Source: Lingula anatina (lineage: Eukaryota; Brachiopoda; Lingulata; Lingulida; Lingulidae). From it: DNA of 64,000 nucleotides. Where the stretch lies: contig NW_019775593.1 of assembly GCF_001039355.2 (NCBI RefSeq), positions 94,969-158,968 of the forward strand, read 5' to 3'. Within the stretch, counting starts at the first letter, position 1. Each line of letters opens with the position of its first letter. Below the pieces are notes generated by a model. It worked only from the letters and a program-made list of their open reading frames with translations, was not told the origin of the DNA and made no database searches. Below, piece after piece: positions 26,701 through 40,408 of the stretch. The translations under genes were made by a program, and so were the position numbers.

Positions 26701-29700
26701 AGGCATTAATGACATCAGTTATTACATGCTGATCTCATATCATAAACACACTACTAAAAACAGTAAGGTGCTATCTAAAACTACTGCACTGAGTAGAACA
26801 TTAATAAGGTGAGATATACATTCTCTATCAAGGGTTTAATGAATTTGGCATATACTGAGTTCTTGATCCCTGTAGGCTCTCAGGTTCTAACATAATACTG
26901 AGCTTTTTAATTTACTACCAAAAAAGAAAAAAAAAAATCTGTTTATGCACTGAATTCAACTTCAACCCTCCCTATCAATATAATAATTCACTAATTAATC
27001 AGCTAAATGATCTGGTTGAACAATATTTTAGCTCAAATACCAACAAAACAAAAATATATATCTGAAGCCATTTTTGGTCTCACATACACCAGTATAAGAC
27101 GATTATTACTTGATGAAAAATACACTATTATTATGCAAAGAATGTTTCACATACTAGATATCAAAAATGCATAACTGTAATAGTTTTATGCTATAGTAGT
27201 CATGGATTTTTGATATATTTTGAAAATAATGACAATCTGGAATAAATAAGTAAGAAGAAAGAAAAAAAGAAGAAAAAAGGCGATCTATACTACCGGTATA
27301 TATATAACTTTATAAACAGTTAATGCAGATGGTGACAAGAAGTAAAATCCAACATAAATAACACTAAGAGAATGTGCTTACTTATATCTCCCTCTGGAAA
27401 CTCCTCAAATTCTTTCTCAGGGAGTCCCAATACCTGACGTATCATCATGGACTGACCAACTATGGAGTCAATAGTCTCAAGTAGTGCTTGGTACCTGATG
27501 AAAAAGATATATGGATGCTGGAGTCCAAGTCTTAGGTTGCACTGACATTACATTGCTTTACCAGTTTTTCATCTTTCCACCCATTGGTGGCCACCTGGCA
27601 TATGATAAGTTTGCAGGAAAATACACTTCAGTTTTGACTTCAGTTGCCTTGATTGCAGTCCAACCTGTAAGGTCCAGTGATGGATCTAGGGGTTGGGAGG
27701 TGTGTGTGTGTGTGTGTGTGTTGGGCTAGACTTCCACAAAACTGAGATCTTTAAATACAGTGGTGAGCACAATAACTTCTGGACAGGATAATTGAGGGAT
27801 ATGATCGGAGTATTGCAATCAAAGTGGTTTCCTGAAAAACTTTAGTAAAATACATACTAATGTGAAGGTTGCCTCAAAGAAATTTATAATAAAAAGGGGG
27901 AGTACTAGGATGAATCTTCAAATATTTAATTAAGCAGCATAATTAGACTTGTATGTTTGATAAATGTAAATAACATAGTTCATGTCTGTTCATTTAATTC
28001 CTTCTTTTTACTTACGCCACTTTGTACATTTCCTGTTGTATTGGAGAAAAAGGAGGGAATGACAAAGAGATGACAGCAGAATTCAATTGCTGAAGGAACT
28101 CCTGCTTTTGTTCATCATCTTCATCCATTTCCATTATTGCCTACAGAATTTTTAAAAAAATTTAGTAGTTATTTGTAATCAAAGCTTTTTGCCTGTATAA
28201 TATTTGCATAAAAACTTGCAAGAACAATTTTTATTTTACAGTTTTCTCATTCTTGATACAAATAATTTTTTGTTTCTCATTATCATAAACGCCTGAATAA
28301 AAAATAAAACTGGTCTATCATCAATTTGCACATTTTTAATCCACCAGCAGAGCCAGTGTTCCATTTCAGTGTTCCTACCTCTCGCAAAGTTTCAAGGGAA
28401 AGATCCCACTCCACATCATCTCTTTCCTCCTCTGGGAATAAGTTTTTGTAGAGTTCATTTAACTCTGTCACAGTTTCATTGGAGAAATGCATCTGAAATT
28501 AAAACAATAAGCAAGAAAATGTTTACAAAACATACAAATAACCAAACTATATCACCCGAGAATAGATGACATAATATGTTATTGAAAATGTTAGCTTATT
28601 TTTCTTTCTTTTTGTCTTTGTTAATTTTTCCTTCTGGCATTTGTGTTTGCTTGAGGTGTCATAACAAACAGCAGCAGTTTACAATATTATAACCACACAA
28701 ACAGCACGGATCACAGCTGCACAATTTTACAAAACAAAAATTTCAAACATGACTGAAACAAAATTTGACATTAGCACAGCTGTTATCATAAATGAAGTAA
28801 TCTTTGCAAAATTTAAGAAACAAAAATGCTTAACACAAATACAGTGGTTTTTCTTCTGAATGATTAAAATACGCTTCTGTCACGTATATAGTCTGAGATC
28901 ATACCCCTTGGTTTTTTCTCTCAAAGATGTCTTCTCTGGTTATATAAGCATCTACTGGTGATCTGGCTCTGTCTGGAGTCTGCACCCCTTCTACTACATC
29001 ATCTACTATCTGACGGATGATCTGCTCTGCTTGTTTGTGAGCTAGTTCTTTCTGTAACATATAAACATAAAATTTTCCATTTTAATTAATTACTATAATT
29101 CATAATTTTTCTTTAACAAATAAAGATGTAAAGTCACAGACAATTTCTAAATAGTTCAAAAGATGTCAGTAGTAAATAAAGATGAATGTGCCAAATCATT
29201 GTTTTGAAAAAAATTACACGGTACATAATCTACCAGTATACATCAAATCTTTTTTAATTATGCAGGTCAACTACTTTGCTGAAAATGCCGCATTGTCTGA
29301 ATTAAAAATAGATAACATTTACGCCAATGATCAACTGTACCTCAATCTCACTCCTTTGATGCTTGAACTTGTCTTCTTGAAGTGCGACACCCCTCAATGT
29401 GACCACCAGGGAGGCGCCTCCACACACCACAGGTCTGGTTTCAAACTGCCACTGCTCAGTGAAGACACCAGCATTGGGAGATTTGAAGACAAAGGGGAAC
29501 TTCATGGTGTCTCCAGGCAGAATTACACCTGTAAAGGTTAAAAAGCCACTATAAGTCAAGCAAAACTTTGATAAAATCAAAATAGCAGTATAACATCACT
29601 GAGTAAAGACTGCAATAATAAATGCATAAATATCCAACCATTTACAGTAATTACTTCTTTTCAATGGGGGAAATTTGTGAATTTAACAGATACTGTATTT

Positions 29701-32700
29701 TTTAAGTCATAATTTCTTCAGGACATTCCTACAGAGTGATACCAACAAAATTTAAAAGCAGGCTACTTTATAGTTCTTTTCTATACACTTAAGCACCACA
29801 AAGAGAAATATCATTTTTGTGATTATAAAATTATGTATCTGAAAGATAATTTTTGCCCATTGAAAAGATAAAGTCATTATCGTAACATTTAATTTGTTTT
29901 ATAACGTTAACAAATAAGATGAATGAAACAAATAATATAATGATTATAAATTATATCATTTCTTATGTTTTTGTTTGTTTGTTTGTTTCTTATCATATTA
30001 AATTTTAAAAAATGAACTCTTACCACCACTGGTGTTGAAGTAAAATCTCTGAACTCTTGAATTCACAATATCGAATGGGTTGCTTTTTGGCAATTTCTGC
30101 AAACAGACATATTTGTAAAGACATTAAATATTTTGTTACACTTATAAAATTAATGGCAGCCATGTGCCTCAGTTTGAGATTCAAATTGATTTCTATAATT
30201 GTAAAAAAAAAGAAAGAAAGAAAAACATCTGAAACTAATAAATTAAATATCAAAACTACATTCAGGATCAAATGCTCCAGTTTTGATACAACTGCAGTAT
30301 CCAGTTAAAACAAGAAACACAAATCTTTTATTTTTTCCCTCTCTTTTTTAATTTGTCCAACATCTCACCTTCCAATCATAATAAATGGAGGTGGTTCCGT
30401 TGTTGACAACCTCCAAGAAGGATGTCTTCCTCTGTCCAGAGTAGCCCTCAAAGGTCACCCTGGCCTCAAATGCCTGCTGACCCTGGAAGCTGTAGCTGTC
30501 CCCTGTCCACCTGGCTGGCCTGCCAGCAAATAGGATGGATGGACCAAAGATTGGCTCTGGGACAACATCAGGATGGTCCTTCAGTGGGTCACTGTTAAGG
30601 CAGAAAACAGATTCATCATTTATCAAAAGACATTATTATTATTATTAAAAGACAGAGAAATTAATGTCAAAAATAAAATGGCATTTTTTTTTTGCAATAA
30701 AAGTTCAAACAGTTGAATATGTAATAGTAATCTCATAAAAACAGCTTGAGGCTAGTAAGAAAAAAATTCCTTTTATCAGATTTTTGTGACTCCGACTCGC
30801 ATGCAATGCAAACTACTGCTTGTAACTGGATCCAATATGGATGACATTCAGTGGTACATCTCAAAACACTTCTAAAATGATGTTAATCTAAAGATAAAAT
30901 CAATTCCCAAATTGCAACAAGTACTTGAAACAGTGAAATATTAGAAATGCAATCAAATAATAATATTTAACTCCAGACAGCAAAAATCACACTCACAGAT
31001 TTTCTTGGTCTTCCAAGACTGAATCTTCAAATTCAGACATGGTCCTTGGCTCCTCTCTTTCGTCCTCCTTATCCACAAGCTTTGGGCCTTGCTTGAAACC
31101 AGTGATGGCCAGTGATGACATGTCCTACAAAGAAATCAAGAACTGACAACAATGTGCTTCACAAGTTAAAAAAATGAACATCACAACCATGGACATAATA
31201 AGATATGATATCATTAAGAAAAATATTTGTATAGAAAGACCCTTGGTTAATATTTTATGACTTATTTCTTAATTTGTAAGGTAACATCTTTGATAAAGTC
31301 AAATTAAGTCAATGTCATCACATATAAATTATTTTGCCATATATAATTTTCTCACAATGGCCTATACCAACTTACAGGTTTGTGTGGGTCCAGTTCATCC
31401 ATGACAGTTTGTAGTTGCTGCTTCCTCTGCTTCAGGAAAGCAGACCTGTCCCAGGGGTAGTGAACTGGGGTGCTGGGCTTACTCCAATACACACCTAGGT
31501 AATAGACCGTGGGAAGCACACAATGAGAGTTAATCTAAAAACTTGTCCCAGGGCCCAGGGGTAGTGAACTGGGGTGCTGGGCTTACTCCAATACACACCT
31601 TGAAACACACAATGAGAGTTAGACTTTTATATAGCCTGTTTGGAAGAAGTATGATGAAGGAACATTGTTTAAAAAAAAATACACCTTTTTTGTTCATCAT
31701 TAACACAGATAATTATAATGACAAAACATTTGTGTGCTGACATTGCAGGTAGATATTTGCATTTGGCACTGATTCTTGAAAGGTATGCTGGTATACTTAG
31801 AAAAATCTCATCAACATGGTGGTACAAACACATGACATTCATGTACTGCAGGAGGTAGTCAGCAAACTCACACATAGACACAAGTAAAGCCAATTACACA
31901 TCTTTCAAGAGACATTATCAAACACTCAAATAACAATCATATTAATCAGAAAGGAAATATTCCAATTTCATCTCTTTAGAAATGATTTAATTCTTAAGTA
32001 TCACTAAAAAGATACAAGGAAAAATCTATAACACCATAATAATTGTACTACTGTATTCTGTACCTTTCTCCTCTTTAATCATGGTTGGTACCCCGACATG
32101 TTCAATAGGTGGTGGGTACCCACGCTCTGTTTGGGTCAAAGTCATGCTGGAAAGATTTAAATCAAATGTAACACTTATGTGTTTTTTTTTAATGATTCTT
32201 CATGTATCTTTTTATATGTTTAATGTGGACAAGAAAAATAATTGTCCTTTTAATCAAGTAAAAAACTAAATAATATTCTTCTTGTATTCTTATTCTTATT
32301 ATTATTACTTGTTTGTTTGTTTCTCTATAATACACTTTTCTTAGAGACACAAAGTTTGCCTTTTTGAAATAACTTTTAAATTTTCATCTCAATAAACAAC
32401 AATCACTGCACTGTGCTTACTGCATTCCTTCCAGGTCATCGCCAATTCTTTCTTGTTGCTTCCAGAATTCACTTCCAACTCGATCTGCATTTGAAAATAT
32501 AAACTTATTTTAATCACATGACATCATATATGTATCAATAATGCTGAGTATTTATTTTTAAAAGACATGTAGCAAAGAGCCTTTTTATCATGTTTAATAG
32601 CCAGCAGCCAATTTAAATTCATTCATGCACAATTTCCCTTTAAAAAAAGTGAAAATCAATGATAAAGCTTCCAGTAAAACATACATGGCTAAGAGATGAT

Positions 32701-35700
32701 ATTTTATTGCTACCATCATTTTATCCTGTACCAGGCTGAAACCAGTAAAAAGGTGCAATTACCAACCCCTGACAATCAATTCCCTGAAGTCGTTATCACA
32801 CTCTGAGAGTTAATGGGTTGCCACTACCAATTATCACTATCATTGCAAAGTGGTTATCATATTACTGATGCAAACTATAAACCTTAGCTGCCACAGTTTG
32901 CCCGCAGTATACTGGAGTATAATTGACATACATCACCATGGCCTGTTCTACACAGTGCATACCCCATAGAACACACAAACACTTCACAAATATACTGCAA
33001 TCAATCTGTGTTGCCTCCATGACATTGTACAATTATGTTTCAGCCCACATTATTTTGAATCAATTGGCAGCAAACACAGTTGCCTCCTAAATTGCTGCTA
33101 TTACTGTGATTGGAAGCATGACTTATCACACAACTACAGTAAATAACAATAGGGGTAAATGAAGGAAACATGGATCAAACATGTTTTTTTCCCTTTGATT
33201 TTTTTTTTTTTTTTTTTGGAAATCACGACAGAATCTGTTGAAGTATAATGTTCCAACAGATTGGTTTTAATATTGTTTTCAAAAATATATTACACTTAAA
33301 TGTAAGTAAAATAGTTCTATGACAACCCAATCCTAATTTATTCTCATATCTAACACTGGTAATAATTTTTTTTCTGCAGGATAAGATGAAAGAAGAAGTG
33401 ACTGAACAAGTTAAAAGAAATATTCGGCCATCCTTACATCCTTTTCCATAATCCATGGAGGGTATTGTTCTGTCTATCAGGTAGCGCTCCTCCTGTTTTT
33501 TCCTGTAGTTGTCTCCATGGTTCATAAGCAGGGTATCTTCTGATTTTTGAAGAAGTTCTGGAGGAAGAAAATCGGCCAATATGCTGTAAGTACTTATTAC
33601 AAAGTATATTCTGATCACAAAGTAAGAGTGACAAAATATAAATATAGTAAGTCTATGTAATAATAATTTCAGATTTATTATTTCAATTCAGAAGATTATT
33701 TATGGAGCTGATGACATTCCATGATTGCAGATCCATATATAACTGTTACAACCTGTACATCTAAGATCTTCATATGTTTTTAAACATTAACAATTGTTTT
33801 AGACTTTCAGCTTACTACTTCTACTAAAACACATAACCCGTTTGATACTAGACCACTAATTCCTATTGCCAGTGATCATTCTTACAAAAATAGAGAGGAA
33901 AAATGCCTCCTAAAAACATACTGGATATATAGCCCTGCTGTTTCTTCCTCTCCAGCATCTTTTTCTGCCAGTTCACCAGTGCATTGGTCTCATCCACACT
34001 CTGGTACCTGGGGTGAGAGCTGGCTTTCTTCTTCTTCTCATACTTCACAGTAGGTGTGTGGACCTTTAATCTCTCTGGGATCTCAAAGCTCTGAAATAAG
34101 AAAAAAAAGAGAGAGAGAGTAAAGGAGATATATTGCTATATTTTGCAGATGGCATATTGATGATATACTAGTACTACATGTAAAAATGTCTCACTACCAT
34201 TTTATAAAATTACTTTGGTTCAGATGATAAAATGTTCAAATAGGCAACATGTACATCAAGCTAAACAATTCAGATGAAAGTTTAGATAAAATGTCAAGAA
34301 AAGATTTTTCTGACAAAAGATAATTTGTTTTTGACAGCATTAGTGTTTAAGAAACACGAAGAGTCTAAGAACTTTCTAAAGTAAAAATTAAATTTTCCTG
34401 AAAGTTTCAACAGTTCCCATAAGGTATACCACATTCAATAACATTCACAGAATTACGACCAATAAATCAGTTTTGAAGTGCAGTTTCTAATTTTTGAGTC
34501 ACTTTAGAAAAGGTGATATAGACACTGCAAATTTCACAAAGATAAGAAATTTAGAGCTGAAAATACACTTATACAGATTGTAATTCTTTCACTAGTTTTG
34601 AATAAGGTATATCTTTAGGATAAAGGTAAAGCTGCTGAAATTTCTAAAAAATAAATATTTTGACAATACATTGAATGCATTTATAATTGGGAGCTTCTCG
34701 ATAATCTGAAGGTTCATTTGAAGGTTCATTGGTCAGAAGGTCCATTAGTCCGAAAAATCGTATGCACTGATGAACTTAACTTTACTGCCGGTACACTCTG
34801 GACATTATTTATGCATTAATTTGGACTGTCAAGCCTTTGGACCAATGACCCTTTGGACTATTGCTACAGCCCCTTATAATCAAGTATCCAGCCTTACCAC
34901 TGACTCTCCCCTCCTCTCTGCCTCTTTCTTGAAGTCTTCTAGTGTCCCAAGAATGCTGTGTGGAATCACATTTCCCATTGCATCAAATCTAGGACCTGTG
35001 ACACCTACAATGAAAAATGCCCAATTCACAGAAAAGTCATACAAAAAAATTACAAATATTACAAATAAAATGCTATGTAATGATCTTTTTTCTGAAGGTA
35101 CTATAAAAACATTATAAATCTAGCAGAACAATCATAGATTTATTTAGTATTAAATATGGTCAAATTCAACTCACTGGTGTCAACAGGCTTGATGGGTGCA
35201 TTTGGTGGAGCAGGTCTGGCCACTGTAACTCTGTAAGAACATAGATGTACGTTATGTTATATTAGGACTAGTGAAAATATGTCTTTTCTTTTTTGTCTTT
35301 ATTGTTCTTGTTTTGTGATATCACTAAACATCACAGGAAAAGGGCACATCAGTGTTAAATACTACTTATTGATTTGTTATCAAACAACAAAAGTGAGATA
35401 TGCCAGTGGACAATTGATCAACTTACACTCTCGGTGTTGGTTTATCCAGTTCCGACTGCGGTTTTCTTTTCCTGACCACCACTGGCTGAGTAACAGGAGT
35501 CTTCTTAGTCTCTGGGGGGTGTGGCTCTCTCAACTACAGAGATATGTTGTGAGTGATATACCAAATAACAATATTCTATACACACACACACACACACAAG
35601 AATAATTTTCTTTTTTACCACAGTGGAATAACTCTTTATATTAAGACACCACTGCACAAAAATGTGCATGAAATGAATTACAAAAGTCTAGGAAGTTAAA

Positions 35701-35795
35701 TACCTGGCTTCAATTATTTTGTAGCCAAAACTGATATGCACCAGGAGGCAGCACCTTACAGTCCCATAGTTTTAAAGCAAACATTCCATTTGAAG

Positions 35796-35860
<65 letters not shown>

Positions 35861-37180
35861 CTAAACAATATGGCTTAAATGTCAACTCTCTGCTGGTGGC
35901 CTTAATGGTTTAGTTCATAATCCTCTTAATTAGAATAAGGTGAATTAAGTCACAGTCTCTAACAGTTTAACATTTGCTTTAATTTACAACTTCAAAAAAA
36001 AAAAAAAAACAATATCATCATTAAGGAGAATAAATGATCACTGACTTTGAGGAGGTCATCCTCCTTGATAGCCAAACTGAGGACATCGGCACCTGTGATG
36101 ACATTCTTGGTCTGTGCAGGTCCACTATCCTCAGATGCCTCATCAGGATTGGGTGTCTGACTTTTCTCTGGCGTACCACCATCTTTACGTTTCTTCAATT
36201 TGTCTGAAGGGTAAGAAATCAAGAAAAATATTAACAACCAACATATGGTGTGTATCCTAAAAGCATTTCCTATTGTGTGATCAATTAGCCATCCATTTAT
36301 GCGTAGCAGCCAGGTAAAATAAATTCTGGAGTTTCTTCATGGTATAATTGACATTTGTGTGGTAAATGTTTACCTACAAATAAAATGTCTGCAAAGATTA
36401 TTTTATCTGCAAATCAAGAAAGTCCACAAACATAAGTGGTACATGTATTTGTTTAGTTTGTTGTTCAAGTGGACACTGGTCATGGTGTCAGTGTAGATGG
36501 CATGGTGACCAGGCTTACATATACATATACCAGTAAATCTAGTGCCCTACTTAGCTGACCAAATTATTCCCTAACTGCATGTCACAAAACTTTTCTAACA
36601 GCATGCACAAAACTTTTCTAACATGTTCTGTACAGCTGGAAATATTAATGTATCCCTATTGGCATTTAAACCTTATTGTGTTAAATCAAAAGTATAACTG
36701 AGGTGAAATTTTGATGTACAAGTTTGTAGTTTCCATAGAAATAATAAACAAAAATTCCAAAAGTCATGACTTTTTTTTGCCCATGACACTAAGGAACAGG
36801 TGGTTCTAAATGGGAGAAAATCTAAGTTACTCAGTTAAGTACGCAGTTACTGGTATATTACAACTTCAAATCCATGCATATCCCTGTACTAGCCTGTGGA
36901 TGTGTGAAACTAAGATATTAAAAAATTTTGTTCAAATCATACACCATCTTATAAGTATATATAGTACTGAAGTACACTGTGCACTAGAAATTATACCCAG
37001 TCCACACCAAAAAGATCTAGAATGATTTTCCACTAAAAATACATGGATATACAATGATATATTCTAGGCAAACAGCATACTGGGAGACTTGGATCTTGGC
37101 CTTTTAGAAGAATCGGATGCTCCATCTCCTCCCTTCTTGTCTCCAACTGGCATAGTGGCCTTCTTCTTAGTTGTAGACAT
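20783..37180 (-). CDS. MYCBPAP: MYCBP-associated protein (MYCBPAP), 21 common exons plus proximal first exon
   Basis: Ciliary and sperm-axoneme protein that binds MYCBP. Common exons (5' to 3'): 36,046-36,203; 35,427-35,533; 35,175-35,230; 34,898-35,004; 33,922-34,090; 33,438-33,557; 32,421-32,484; 32,064-32,146; 31,376-31,494; 30,997-31,124; 30,369-30,591; 30,024-30,096; 29,341-29,528; 28,905-29,051; 28,379-28,492; 28,016-28,140; 27,382-27,494; 26,524-26,682; 22,360-22,457; 21,441-21,653; 20,783-20,890. Every junction is GT-AG and frame-consistent. With exon 1a the product is 923 aa, close to human length. Diagnostic parts: WQKKMLERKKQQ near residue 216, YRVGSEFWKQQERIGDD near 272, YSGQRKTSFLEVVNNGT near 450, NPFDIVNSRVQRFYFNTSG near 484, and VILPGDTMKFPFVFKSPNAG from 504, an Ig-like (ASH-type) region. 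Residues 785-888 are Lys/Ser/Pro-rich and look disordered. Confidence 0.95.
21967..22141. mobile_element. MITE-like insertion with GGCCTGTAG termini
   Basis: The element begins caggcctgtag and ends ctacgggcctg, an imperfect inverted repeat. Internal G-rich and C-rich arms (gggggttcg and cgaaccccccgaacccccc) face each other. A 5-base direct repeat ctaca flanks both ends (21,962-21,966 and 22,142-22,146). It lies in a MYCBPAP intron and has no coding capacity. Confidence 0.75.
22458..26523 (-). other. Long intron of MYCBPAP
   Basis: The largest intron within the common part of the gene. It contains a 26-base A run near 22,921 and a G-rich patch near 23,777. I found no exon with matching phase, no RNA gene and no clear transposon. 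Confidence 0.7.
31541..31621. repeat. Partial duplication of MYCBPAP exon and its 3' splice site
   Basis: The stretch repeats, at a distance of 104 bases, the first 45 or so bases of exon 31,376-31,494 together with intron sequence before it (shared acacaatgagagtta). On the minus strand the copy lies just upstream of the real exon and still has an AG before GTGTGTATTGG, but has no good donor after it. It would therefore be a decoy acceptor or a dead exon fragment. Confidence 0.8.
34689..34873. mobile_element. hAT-like MITE, family 1, copy 1
   Basis: Inverted terminal repeats built from GGTTCATTGGTC and GTCCGAA units: the left arm carries ctgaaggttcat and attagtccgaa, the right arm ttggaccaatgaccctttgg and actattgctacagcccc. 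It is flanked by ttataatt (34,681-34,688) and ttataatc (34,874-34,881), an 8-base target duplication with one mismatch. It lies in a MYCBPAP intron between exons 34,090 and 34,898. Confidence 0.8.
35799..35857. repeat. (AT)n microsatellite
   Basis: About 58 bases of uninterrupted AT in a MYCBPAP intron. A (CA)9 tract lies nearby at 35,580-35,598. Confidence 0.95.
37081..37180 (-). CDS. MYCBPAP: MYCBPAP alternative first exon 1a
   Basis: ATG at 37,180 in context AACAATGT opens 33 codons (MSTTKKKATMPVGDKKGGDG, then Ser/Arg-rich RPRSKSP) and one extra base before donor GTATGC. The phase-1 end joins exon 36,046-36,203 exactly, which starts two bases into a codon. It is the start nearest the common exons, Lys-rich and probably disordered. 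This exon is the default for the 923-aa product. Confidence 0.8.
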
Positions 37181-39050
37181 TGTTGTTACTACACTTTGTT
37201 CTTACAAAATGTCTTGTCTGTAGTCCCTTTGGTGGCAGGTTGTTTCAGTTGTAAAATTTCCTCATGAATGTTAAGAACACCAGTAAATTGCTTTTCGGTT
37301 TCCAATAACTTTCTAAAAATGATTAACACCTTAGCAACAGATTTGTTGCCATTATGGTCTGTTGTTGTCACAAAGATGTTGATAATATTGCTGTTTCGCT
37401 CCCCTCCTTCTTGGTTTCTATCCCCTGGGTTGGTCAATATGAACAAGTCACACACACTGAACCTGTATCCAAGTGGGGGCCTATTCAATAGGCCGAGTCT
37501 AACACCATCTGTCTGTAAGGCTAACCATAGGGCAACTCCAGACACCTTTGCCCTTTATTCTTACACAGAACTGTTGTCCTCTACCATTTCTTTTATTTGT
37601 GCTTGCTCCAGGTCTGTTTAAAAAAACAGTCTGTTTTTCTTCTCTTACTTGTGCACTTCATCGATTCCCAATGCCCCTGATCCAATTCCATTTGTATGTA
37701 AATCAACTGAGCAACAGACCAAAGGAAATAGAAAGAAATAACTCTTTCACTTGCAATTGATACATGACGCTTTGTAGTTGGTCTTTCACCAAACAAAGGC
37801 AGCCATGCAATTTTACACAAACTTATAGAGCTATCTTGTTACTTAGTTTAGTTTCTTTCTTTAAGATATTGACATGTGAGGTACTTTTTTAAGCCTGTTA
37901 CAGTTCAAAAGCATACGGGTAAACAGTTAAGTAACCCATATAAGGAAATTAACCCTAGATACCCAACTGGTGTAAAACAGAAATTCAATAATGCCTGAAT
38001 AAAAATTATTTACAGACATACCTGAGCAGCAAGAGTTGGCTTAAAGGTAAGTATCATCCATATTCTTTGCCTTGTAAGTAATAACACCCAGCTATGTGTA
38101 ATTTTCATGATATTTATTTCCTGAGTTTTATATATGGAACTTGGAAGACTTGCCAACCTTTTATGGCTTTAAAATACTAACATTTGTTAAAACTTTTCCC
38201 ACCAAGATGGCATACAATAACCCAAGTTCTAGGTCTACATGTGCTGCTTTTTGGGAGTTAACAGAGGTTAACACTTGAGGTATTTCATATAAAAAAAGTA
38301 AAAAGCATGGCCATGGTTTAAAAGTAAATAAGTTGTTTTTCATAGTGATTAAACAGTAAGTGAGGAATGCAATTTTATGTAAAACTGTTTATATAAGCCT
38401 TATTCATACTGTTCAATTTATCTCCATAAGAATTGTTCAAAAATATAACTTCAGATTTTACAAGAACATAAAATAAGACTCAATATTATGGAGACATATC
38501 AAAAATAAAATTATGTCTAAACTATAATTTATTGGGCAAACAATGATACCATAAAAGAATCCTCCTTTCAATCAAATGTCATTTATACTTATGCATGCAG
38601 TGCCACCTTTAGGCAGATAAAGGAACTAACACTCATGAAAAAAAAATTGCCAAAGTAAAAAAAACTGAGAAAACTGCCAGGCTAATTATGTTAAAATAGC
38701 AAGAAAGGGAAACATATGAGAAAATATATATCCTGTAAAATGCCTTTCAGAGGTAATAATTATATGGATAGTATTCATTATTGTCTCAAAGGCAAAGTTG
38801 TATTCAAGCATAGTCACAAAAAACTGGTAGTAGGCAAGTGATAGATACTGTTGTTCAAAGAGCAGAAAAAATAGATTCTCAATTTACATAAAAGTATAAT
38901 GAATTAAGTTACTTTCATTTGAAAAATTCTTAATATCCTTACATAGAAAAGTAACACAGGGGTTCAAAAATTCTTTACAACTTCTCCAATTATAAAGAGC
39001 ATCATCTCATACACCTTCAATATAAAAAAATAAAACCTAAGTTTTCATAC
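37181..39050. other. Region between first exons 1a and 1b
   Basis: It presumably holds the promoter and 5' UTR of exon 1a. A minus-strand frame without any ATG is open from about 37,554 to 37,206 and ends at a phase-1 donor (GTAAGA). A tiny exon-like frame, MELDQGHWESMKCT, lies at 37,649-37,691. Neither is convincing. The rest is AT-rich with nothing recognisable. Confidence 0.4.
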
Positions 39051-39147
39051 CTGCAGCAAGAATCTTCAACCCTATCTGCCTGGTTACCTTATTCTTTTTC
39101 ATAGCAGTCAAAAAACTGCCTCCGCCTTTCTGATTGCTAGATTCCAT
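39051..39147 (-). CDS. MYCBPAP: MYCBPAP alternative first exon 1b
   Basis: ATG at 39,147 opens 32 codons, beginning MESSNQKGGGSFLTAMKKNK and ending LKILAA, then one base before donor GTATGA, phase 1. It is more GC-rich than its flanks. The start context lacks a purine at -3. Splicing to common exon 2 restores the frame. The sequence is basic and unrelated to 1a. Confidence 0.7.
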
Positions 39148-40320
39148 ATCATGTCATACAGGGAAAGTAAGTTTAAGAGCTCTTTTCCACATGCACTCTC
39201 ATTCAGTTGTGCTCAACATTTTATCCCAGCAACAAGGCTATTTGTCCACCCCTGTTAAATATTATACTTCTTCTCCAATTTCTCCTGAATTTCCATACTA
39301 AACTTTAATTGGTACCTTTCATTCGGCAGTCTGTGTATGCAAGGAAGCAATTCTGTGTGTAAGCAGTGGGATCAATGTGTCCTCAAATGTCAGTTTTGTT
39401 GAAAGTTTGTTATCAAATCAATTCTTGTCACAGCTGAACAATGCCTGTCCAGTTCTATGACATTTAATCCTCTGTAAAACTTAGTTGCTTGGAACCAACA
39501 TATAATATGGTTACTTAAGAATCTAATAGTCAACATGATGTAAGCCACTGTCCATTAACTAAATAGTTTTGTAAATACTCTGAAGTGCATAACACCTAAC
39601 TAGGTACATACGTATTGTCTCATTTACTGCTTAGTGTGCTGCTACTGATTTTTGTATTGCAGTGAGATTAAAGAAAAAATGTGGACACTGTCACTGTGAC
39701 CTTTATCAGCTGAAAATCAATGCTTTCTTGATCCAGTTTTTCCCGAGTCAGTTTCTGCAATCCTACATAAGCCTATTGATATATTAACATGTAGCTGTGA
39801 CTTTCTAAAAAATTAGAGAAAAATCATTTAGTCATTATCATATTCATTAAGATATCATTTCAACACGGCATCTGGTAACCAATAGCTAATTTGCACACAC
39901 ATTTGTGCTGCAAGCACTTGGGTGGACTTACTCAAGTAATTTATATATAAAATGTTTTACTCTTTTTGGTCAACATCAATTTCTCATCTCTTTTAGTTGT
40001 TAATTTAGCATCTGATGACCAGGTCTACCCATTTCAAGTCCTATGATACTGGCAACCTTAAAAAACAGACAAAGCATGATACTATATTTATTCCAATTAA
40101 TACATACACATTGATTGGTAGCTATTACAAAGTAGCCTTACATGATGTGAATACATGTACCTATATTATTTTTTAACAATAAGATCTGTTTGTGATAAAT
40201 TTTTTCAGTAGGAAAAAAGTGCTAAGTGTCTTCTACTACCTAGCATGTCAGCATATTAAGCCAAATACATATTTTCAAATTTTGCAAGCTTTTAATAAAT
40301 ATTAATAGATTTTAACTTAC

Positions 40321-40408
40321 GAGAAGAACCTCTTGAACTAGAATGGGTGCTGGGAGATTTCACATGGACATGTAAAATATCGTAGGATGCCGTTGGTGAT
40401 CGCGCCAT
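40321..40408 (-). CDS. MYCBPAP: MYCBPAP alternative first exon 1c
   Basis: ATG at 40,408 in strong context (AAAATGGC) opens 29 codons (MARSPTASYDILHVHVKSPS, then THSSSRGSS) and one base, then consensus donor GTAAGT. The end is phase 1, as the common acceptor requires. Ser-rich with SP sites. Confidence 0.8.

Noticed and set aside
37649-37691. Possible extra first exon MELDQGHWESMKCT, phase-1 donor GTAAGA
   Set aside because: Too short to separate from chance; lacks the composition of the other members.
38041-38080. Minus-strand frame with strong donor GCTCAG-GTATGT near 38,029
   Set aside because: The only frame with an ATG ends in phase 0 and would shift the MYCBPAP frame.
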